Below, piece after piece: positions 23,684-29,181 of a stretch of 29,181 nucleotides of DNA. A model generated the notes under the pieces. That model saw only the letters and a list, made by a program, of their open reading frames with translations. It ran no database searches and was not told where the DNA came from. Origin of the DNA: CAZVPF01 sp964628195 (GTDB taxonomy: Bacteria > Planctomycetota > Phycisphaerae > Sedimentisphaerales > Anaerohalosphaeraceae). The translations under genes and the position numbers were made by a program. Every line of letters begins with the position of its first letter. Position 1 is the first letter of the stretch. Location: the NCBI GenBank assembly GCA_964628195.1, contig CAZVPF010000038.1, positions 1 to 29,181 of the forward strand, written 5' to 3'.

Positions 23684-25225
23684 ATGAACAGGCGCGGATT
23701 TTTGAGATACGCGGGGACAACACTTGGCGCAGCGGCAGCGGGAGCATTTTTCAGCGGTTGCAAAACGACATCGGCGAGGATGAAAAACAGCAGCAAGCCG
23801 CTGAACGTTCTTATTATTACAGCCGATGATATGAACTTTGACTCTGTGGGTGCTTTCGGGTGTGAGATACCGGATACGACACCGAACATCGACCGGCTGG
23901 CCGGCGAGAGCATGGTGTTTGAAAATTCTCACGTGAACATCGCCGTTTGCATGCCTTCAAGGTCGGCGATGATGACAGGACTTTACCCGCACCGCAGCGG
24001 GGCAGAGGCGTTCCAGTTCGTTAACGAGGGCGTGCCGACACTGCACGGCAAGCTGCACGAGTGGGGTTATCTTGTCGGAATCGCGGGCAAGGCACATCAC
24101 ACGGAGTGCAGAAAAGACGCGTACTGGGATATGCGGAAGGACGGAATGGAACTGGCGATGGGGCGCGACCCGAAGCTTTATTACAAGTATGCGGACGAAT
24201 TCTTCAAGCGCGCGAATAAAGAAGGCAGGCCTTTCCTGTTCGTTGCGAACTCGCGGGACCCGCACAGGCCCTATTATGACAGCCCGCGTGAAAAAGAGAA
24301 CAAAAACTACGGCCCGGTCAGGCATCTTTTCGCAAAGCCGAGCAAGATATTCAAGCCCGAAGATGTTACTGTTCCGGAATTTTTACCTTCGCTGCCGGAG
24401 ATACGAGTCGAGATGTCGGAGTATTACAACTCGGTTCGGCGGTGTGACGACACGGTCGGCGAGGTTTTGCGGGCACTTGACGAAAACGGACTGCGTGAAA
24501 ATACGATGGTGATATATTTTTCCGATCACGGGATATCCATGCCTTACGCAAAGACGAACTGTTATCTTAACAGCACCAAGTCGCCTTTCGTGGTGCGCCT
24601 GCCGGGTGTTACCAAAGCGGGCGCCAGGGACAGCAGGCACATGACAGCGGCGATAGATATCTGCCCGACGATACTCGAGGCCTGCGGGCTGGAGCAGTTT
24701 AACGACTTTGACGGGCGAAGCTTCCTGCCTCTTCTGCGGGGTGAGGACATGCAAGGTTTCGAGCGTGTTTACACGCAGTTCCATGAGACTTCGGCGCGGA
24801 GAAGATACCCGATGCGCTGCGTGCAGGATAAAGAATACGGTTACCTGTTCAACCCCTGGTCCGACGGTGAGAAGGAGTTCCGTCACGCCGGTCAGGGCGG
24901 GAGGACCTGGGCGGCAATGGGCGAATATGCCGATAAGGACCCGTTCATTAAGAAGCGCATGGAGTTTTTCACTTACAGGGCAGTCGAGGAATTTTACGAC
25001 CTGCGAAAGGACCCGGACTGCATTTTCAACCTGATAGACCACCCGGACTACCAGGAGCAGATAAAGCAGAAACGTGCAGAGCTTCGGGAGTGGATGGTGC
25101 GAACGGGCGACCCGGCGCTGGTCGCTTTCGACAGTGAAGAGGGTTTGAAGCGTTTCCAGAAAGAGCAAGCCGAGATAGGCAAACAGCGACGCGAAGAAAA
25201 AAGGAAACAAAGACAAGGTGATTGA
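23684..25225 (+). CDS. secreted lipoprotein sulfatase, sulfamidase/iduronate-sulfatase-like
   Basis: A 513-residue S1-family sulfatase, distinct from its neighbours. MNRRGFLRYAG is a twin-arginine motif and FFSGC a lipobox (Cys26). The formylglycine motif is CMPSR (Cys89). The metal motifs are TADDMNFDSVGAFG (Asp48, Asp49) and YFSDHG, where His follows the Asp instead of Asn; this ADDMN plus SDHG pattern is typical of the heparan N-sulfatase and related group. Substrate is not proven. The C-terminal 60 residues are highly charged, ending in a Lys/Arg/Gln-rich run. I preferred ATG 23684, with GGGAG at 23673-23677, over 23597, because it starts at the signal. It overlaps nothing and is 20 nt from the previous gene, 49 nt before the metallophosphoesterase gene. 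Confidence 0.9.
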   Translation: MNRRGFLRYAGTTLGAAAAGAFFSGCKTTSARMKNSSKPLNVLIITADDMNFDSVGAFGCEIPDTTPNIDRLAGESMVFENSHVNIAVCMPSRSAMMTGLYPHRSGAEAFQFVNEGVPTLHGKLHEWGYLVGIAGKAHHTECRKDAYWDMRKDGMELAMGRDPKLYYKYADEFFKRANKEGRPFLFVANSRDPHRPYYDSPREKENKNYGPVRHLFAKPSKIFKPEDVTVPEFLPSLPEIRVEMSEYYNSVRRCDDTVGEVLRALDENGLRENTMVIYFSDHGISMPYAKTNCYLNSTKSPFVVRLPGVTKAGARDSRHMTAAIDICPTILEACGLEQFNDFDGRSFLPLLRGEDMQGFERVYTQFHETSARRRYPMRCVQDKEYGYLFNPWSDGEKEFRHAGQGGRTWAAMGEYADKDPFIKKRMEFFTYRAVEEFYDLRKDPDCIFNLIDHPDYQEQIKQKRAELREWMVRTGDPALVAFDSEEGLKRFQKEQAEIGKQRREEKRKQRQGD

Positions 25226-25274
25226 ATATAATATATTGATGCTTTAAGACAGTTTATATCTGAAAGGTTAAAAG

Positions 25275-27419
25275 ATGCTTAAAACCCGCAGACAGTTTTT
25301 GAGAGATACGGCGTATTTGACGGCAGGCGCTGCTTTTGTTCCTATTGCCGGTTGTAACGAGATGCAGGCCGGCGGCGGGTACGAGCTGAAAGACTCCGAC
25401 TCGCTTAAAGGTTTTATAGTTTCGGACGCTCATTTCGGGTGGAAAAATGAGCAGCAGCCCTCACCGGAGATGCAGGCGGCGATGATAAGGCGGATATCCA
25501 GGCGTTTCCCTGACCTGGATGTGTTTATCGACACCGGGGATGCGCATCATAACGGCAAGGACCGGGACTATGAGCGCGGGCAGTGGACGGACATTATTAT
25601 GGGTATGTCAAACCCGGTGCCTTTCTATTATGTTCCGGGCAACCATGAGATATGTCATGCCAATCACCTTGAACCTGAGATCACTTGCAACAAGCTCGGC
25701 AGTTTGTCGTGCAGGCCTTATTACAGCTTCGATTTGAAGGGTATTCACTTTATCTCGATACCGGAGATGGTCCGGGCGGTTTACATTAACAAGGAAACGC
25801 TGGAGTGGGTGCGGCTTGACATGGAGGCCAACAAGGACAAGACTACGATACTGCTTTCGCATAACAATATTCGCGGCACTACTTACGACCAGAACGCAGA
25901 CGGTTACCGGGGGCTGGTCAACAGCAATGAACTGATGGACCTTATCGACAGTTATCCCAACGCGGTCGGCTGGCTTCACGGACATAATCACACATACGAA
26001 GTAGTGAAAAAGAACAACACACTGTTCGTTTCCAACGGAAGGATCGGCGGGTTCGACCCGACCGGCTGGGACGGGGAATACGGACAGGGGAACCTTGGCG
26101 GCATATATTTTGAGTTCACGAAAGACAGGTTCCTCGTGCGGTGCTACAGCGCGGAAAAAGAGGTCTTTCTCGATGAGCTGGGGCTTAACCAAACTTTTAA
26201 GGGCGTGGTAGACGGGGGCACGACATTGGACCGGCGGAAGAAGCCTGCCTACAGCTTCGGTTACGGAGGTGCAAGGGACGGGCAGATGACGCCTGCGTAT
26301 ATTTACCATGCAGGCGGGGGCAAGGCGACGCTTTTGATGACCGGCACGGACGACGAGCTTATCTCGGAGGACCCGACTTTCAAGAACTGGATGGCAAGGA
26401 AAACGCCGCGCGGGGATCAGTGGCAGCTTATGGGTTCTTCGGTCAGCGGAAAGCACCAGTATAAGTGGCTCGATCCGGGGCTTGAAATAAACGCGCAGGA
26501 CAGCGCCGACAAGACGACCTCGATAATGATGCCCAGGCAGTCGCACCACGACAGGACGTATTTCCGCTGTCCGCCGGGCAGAAAGTACAGGTATTATCTC
26601 AAGGCTGATTCGACGTCGGGCGGGCAAAAGGTGCAGGTGGTTTTCCGTGCTTTCGACCGGAACGCCAAACCTCTTGCAAAAATTGACTGTCAGCCTGTTA
26701 CGCTTAAGAAAGGAACCGGCGAGTACAGCGATGTAATAGAGCTGCCCGAGCTTACACGTGACGAGCTTATTTATAACGACTCATCTTCGGACAATGTGAT
26801 CAATCTGTGCATGGAGACCAACTTCAGCAACCTCACCGAGCCGGTTAAAGTTGAAAAACTTTATTTTGCCTTCGCCGACGCGAAAGGAGCCACGGAAAAC
26901 TGCGGTGTCGAGATCGAGGGCAAAAAGTATATGCACAAAGGAAGGGTCGAACAGGGTGATATAATTTCAATGCCTGTGCCGGCACAGAATAAAAAGCGTT
27001 TCGCTTACAGGGTTCATGCCGGGGGCAGCGGCAGGGTTACGTGGCTTATCCGGCAGGAGGGGGTGGAGTGGCAGGTTCGCAACGCACCGGCAGCGGACAT
27101 GGGCGGGTATCTCGATATCGGACCGATGACGAACACATGGACGCACAATAAAGAGATCGTCACCGTGCCGATGTACAGGACCGCGGAACCTTTTGTCAGT
27201 AAGATGACACGGGTAAGCAGGTGCAGGCTTTACCCGGCAAGCAGGACTGGCGGTGACATTCGTCTTGAAATTGTCGAAGCTGTCGGGCCGGTTACGGTAG
27301 ATGTGGTTTCGGATAAGAAGCCCAAAGCGGTGGCGGGCGCTCTTGACTGGGCGTACGAGAAAGGAATGCTGCGAATAAAGGCTCGCGAAGGTGCGGCGAT
27401 AATGGTCAGCTTTGCATAA
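25275..27419 (+). CDS. lipoprotein metallophosphoesterase with long C-terminal region
   Basis: A 714-residue calcineurin-like phosphoesterase. MLKTRRQFLRD is a twin-arginine motif and IAGC a lipobox (Cys27). The five metal motifs are in order: SDAHFG (Asp51, His53), DTGDAHHN (Asp89), GNHE (Asn123, His124), SHNN and GHNH. The catalytic part ends near residue 300; the remaining 400 residues show several stretches that look like beta-sandwich domains (for example YFRCPPGRKYRYYLKADS, resembling a carbohydrate-binding-like fold) and are not assigned. AAAGG precedes the ATG. As last gene of the GH31-sulfatase operon it may remove phosphate or a phosphodiester from the same glycan; this is inference. 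It converges with the sugar ABC genes. Confidence 0.85.
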   Translation: MLKTRRQFLRDTAYLTAGAAFVPIAGCNEMQAGGGYELKDSDSLKGFIVSDAHFGWKNEQQPSPEMQAAMIRRISRRFPDLDVFIDTGDAHHNGKDRDYERGQWTDIIMGMSNPVPFYYVPGNHEICHANHLEPEITCNKLGSLSCRPYYSFDLKGIHFISIPEMVRAVYINKETLEWVRLDMEANKDKTTILLSHNNIRGTTYDQNADGYRGLVNSNELMDLIDSYPNAVGWLHGHNHTYEVVKKNNTLFVSNGRIGGFDPTGWDGEYGQGNLGGIYFEFTKDRFLVRCYSAEKEVFLDELGLNQTFKGVVDGGTTLDRRKKPAYSFGYGGARDGQMTPAYIYHAGGGKATLLMTGTDDELISEDPTFKNWMARKTPRGDQWQLMGSSVSGKHQYKWLDPGLEINAQDSADKTTSIMMPRQSHHDRTYFRCPPGRKYRYYLKADSTSGGQKVQVVFRAFDRNAKPLAKIDCQPVTLKKGTGEYSDVIELPELTRDELIYNDSSSDNVINLCMETNFSNLTEPVKVEKLYFAFADAKGATENCGVEIEGKKYMHKGRVEQGDIISMPVPAQNKKRFAYRVHAGGSGRVTWLIRQEGVEWQVRNAPAADMGGYLDIGPMTNTWTHNKEIVTVPMYRTAEPFVSKMTRVSRCRLYPASRTGGDIRLEIVEAVGPVTVDVVSDKKPKAVAGALDWAYEKGMLRIKAREGAAIMVSFA

Positions 27420-27469
27420 CAGCTTCAGGGCGGATCATAAAAACTTCATAAATCTTGTTTGATAAATAT

Positions 27470-27504
27470 GGCTTGTTGAGCGTTAAGCTTTTCAAGCCAT
27501 TTTT
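27470..27504 (+). terminator. probable terminator of the GH31-sulfatase-phosphoesterase operon
   Basis: GGCTTG (27470-27475) and CAAGCC (27493-27498) form a 6-bp stem, with a further short inner stem (GAGC/GCTT), followed by ATTTTT. It overlaps the stop of the convergent permease gene. The stem is short, so termination may be partial. Confidence 0.45.
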
Positions 27505-28526
27505 CTATGACGCAGGCGGTCAAGCGCTACGGCGATGACGATTATCGCGCCTGTTACGATTTCCTGGACCCAGTTCGGCAGGCCCATTTGCGTACAGCCG
27601 CTTCTTATTACCGCCATAATCAGGGCGCCGACCATTGTGCCGATAACCGAGCCTTCGCCGCCGCTTAGGCTGCCGCCGCCAATAACTACAGCAGCGATAA
27701 CGTCAAGCTCGAGGCCGACCGCAACGGTAGGGTCGCCGACGCTGAGGCGTGAAAACTGCATAAGCCCCGCGAGTCCCGCGAAAGCTCCGGCAAGGGAATA
27801 GACGATCATCTTGACTTTTTCGACAGCCACGCCGCAGAGCCTTGCGGTAAGTTCATTCGAGCCGACGGCGTAAATGTGACGGCCGAGTCGGGTGCAGCGC
27901 AGCAGCACCGCGACAAGGACCGCGAGAATTATCATCAGCCACACGCCCGGGCTGACGAGCATCCATCGGCGGTCCGGCGGCAGGGAGGCGAGCATTTCAT
28001 TGAGCCATGACAGCGGAGCGTTGACTTTTTGTTCGTGGGCAAGTCCCTTTGCAGCGCCGCGAAAAAGAAGCAGGCTGCCGAGCGTTACGATAAAAGGGAC
28101 AACTTTGAGGCGGGTAATGAGCGTGCCGTTGAAAAAGCCCGCGGCCAGGCCGGCAAGGACTCCGTAAAGCCCGGCAAGCAGAGCGGCAGCAACGCCTATG
28201 TGGACATCGAAAATATTGCCGGAAGCTGCGGCGCCGGCCATTTTCTGCAACACCGTTGCGATAACCACTGTGCTAAGAGCGACAACCGAGCCTACGGAAA
28301 GGTCTATTCCGCCGAGTATTATAACCATCGTCATACCCAGAGCGGCGATGGCGATGATAGAGGTCTGCCTGGCGATGGTCTCAAGGTTTCGGACACTTGC
28401 AAAGCTGTCCGGGCCGATGACCACGAAAAGAATGTAAATTCCTATCAGCCCGAAGACCGGGCCGAACCGGTTCAAAATCGATGCTATACGTGAGCCTGTT
28501 GAGGTCTTATTCAAATTTTCAGTCAT
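27492..28526 (-). CDS. sugar ABC transporter permease (RbsC/BPD_transp_2 family)
   Basis: A 344-residue inner-membrane permease with about ten hydrophobic segments, the normal length for ribose/xylose/galactose-type (CUT2) importers. Signatures are GIDLSVGSVVALS, AAGFFNGTLITRLKVVPFIVTLG, RHIYAVGSNELTARLCGV (the cytoplasmic loop that contacts the ATPase) and VVIGGGSLSGGEGSVIGTMVGALI. It follows the ATPase gene by 29 nt in the same operon. GGA lies upstream of the ATG. The sugar carried cannot be told from the permease; the periplasmic binding protein gene is not in this window and may lie beyond the right edge. Confidence 0.92.
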   Translation of the reverse strand: MTENLNKTSTGSRIASILNRFGPVFGLIGIYILFVVIGPDSFASVRNLETIARQTSIIAIAALGMTMVIILGGIDLSVGSVVALSTVVIATVLQKMAGAAASGNIFDVHIGVAAALLAGLYGVLAGLAAGFFNGTLITRLKVVPFIVTLGSLLLFRGAAKGLAHEQKVNAPLSWLNEMLASLPPDRRWMLVSPGVWLMIILAVLVAVLLRCTRLGRHIYAVGSNELTARLCGVAVEKVKMIVYSLAGAFAGLAGLMQFSRLSVGDPTVAVGLELDVIAAVVIGGGSLSGGEGSVIGTMVGALIMAVIRSGCTQMGLPNWVQEIVTGAIIVIAVALDRLRHRKMA

Positions 28527-28555
28527 TTCAAGTTCCGTAATTCGCTGCCGTTATT

Positions 28556-29181
28556 TTATTTCTGATTTGCCGCTGTGCCCGTCGCTTCGAGCATAAGCTG
28601 GTGTTCGTTTATCTCTTTAATATCGTGTGCGGGACCGAGTTTGCCTTTGCACATTACGGCAATTCGGTCGCAGATGCCCATAAGTTCGGGCAGGTAGCTG
28701 CTTACTACGAGCACGGCCCTGGGTTTCGTTGTGCCGGCCGGGTCAGGGCAGACGAGATTATCAATTAATTGATATATAAGCGCCTTTGAACCGACGTCGA
28801 TACCGCGGGTCGGTTCGTCGAGGATAAGCACGTCCACATCGTGAGCAAGCAGCCGGGCAAGCGCGACTTTCTGCTGATTGCCGCCGGAGAGGTCCACAAC
28901 GTCCTGGCCCGGGCCGGAGCATTTTATCGCAAGTTTATCGAGCCATGTTCCCGCTTTTTTTTGCTGTTTCGAAGGCAGCACGAAAAACTTCCAGCCGAAA
29001 CCGGTCAGGTCCGAAAGCGTTACGTTGTCGGCGATGCTGAGTGACAGCGCCAGGCCCTCATCCTTGCGGTTCTCGCTGAGCATGCCTATGCCCTGTCTCC
29101 ACCTTGCAGCGGGACCGGTTTTTTCGAGAGCACGTTGCGGGCCGGATAACGCGGCGACTTTCACGTTGCCTGCTTTTACCT
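28556..29181 (-). CDS. sugar ABC transporter ATP-binding protein, partial (C-terminal half)
   Basis: The C-terminal 207 or so residues of a CUT2-type sugar importer ATPase (RbsA/MglA/XylG family), which normally has about 500 residues and two nucleotide-binding domains. Visible are the signature motif LSGGNQQKVALARLL, Walker B VLILDEPTRGIDVGSK and VVSSYLPELMGICDRIAVM of the second domain. The reading frame is open to the window edge (codons for VKAGN precede the GTG at 29164), so the real start lies outside; the GTG is internal. It precedes the permease by 29 nt. It would power uptake of a monosaccharide. Confidence 0.9.
   Translation of the reverse strand, partial: VKAGNVKVAALSGPQRALEKTGPAARWRQGIGMLSENRKDEGLALSLSIADNVTLSDLTGFGWKFFVLPSKQQKKAGTWLDKLAIKCSGPGQDVVDLSGGNQQKVALARLLAHDVDVLILDEPTRGIDVGSKALIYQLIDNLVCPDPAGTTKPRAVLVVSSYLPELMGICDRIAVMCKGKLGPAHDIKEINEHQLMLEATGTAANQK

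Overview
The window looks like a chromosomal segment from a glycan-degrading bacterium of the Planctomycetota, most likely a Phycisphaerae/Sedimentisphaerales-type lineage, with Lentisphaerota as a less likely alternative. This rests on gene content, not on a phylogenetic marker: several secreted sulfatases with twin-arginine plus lipobox signals, a GxGYxYP-domain pair, GH31 and GH38 family proteins, a corrinoid-type URO-D methyltransferase and a large SSS symporter. No SusC/SusD pair of the Bacteroidota type is present. No phage, insertion sequence, CRISPR or obvious horizontal-transfer boundary was seen.

Layout. (1) 1-72: a tRNA-Ile(GAT), minus strand, clipped by the window edge. (2) 515-3830, plus: fluoride channel crcB, a DUF190 protein overlapping it by 4 nt, a lipoprotein sulfatase, and a URO-D family methyltransferase-like protein. 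(3) 3838-9264, minus: a small kinase-fold protein, a nitronate monooxygenase/FabK-like flavoprotein whose real start seems non-canonical, an orphan sensor histidine kinase with a periplasmic-binding-protein-like sensor, and L-ribulose-5-phosphate 4-epimerase (araD) behind a promoter carrying two palindromes. (4) 9452-10483, plus: a DUF481 outer-membrane beta-barrel protein. (5) 10508-27419: a divergent glycan locus. To the left (minus) run an SSS symporter, a GH38 alpha-mannosidase homologue, then after a terminator two tandem GxGYxYP lipoproteins. To the right (plus) run a GH31 lipoprotein, two sulfatases and a large metallophosphoesterase, with gaps of 20-49 nt. The two arms are driven from one 295-bp region with three near-consensus promoters. 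(6) 27492-29181, minus: permease and partial ATPase of a ribose/galactose-type sugar ABC importer, cut by the right edge.

Working model (inference): the exported lipoproteins (sulfatases, GH31, metallophosphoesterase, GxGYxYP proteins) trim a sulfated glycan at the cell envelope, the SSS symporter imports a released sugar or oligosaccharide, and the GH38 protein, which has no signal peptide, acts in the cytoplasm. The most notable single observation is that the GH38 protein keeps its other metal-site and acid/base residues but has Thr126 where the family has its catalytic Asp nucleophile and zinc ligand. Other items worth a second look are the back-to-back promoter region with a repeated GACAAAT element, the tandem GxGYxYP paralogues, the non-ATG start of the flavoprotein gene, and the two palindromes at the araD promoter.
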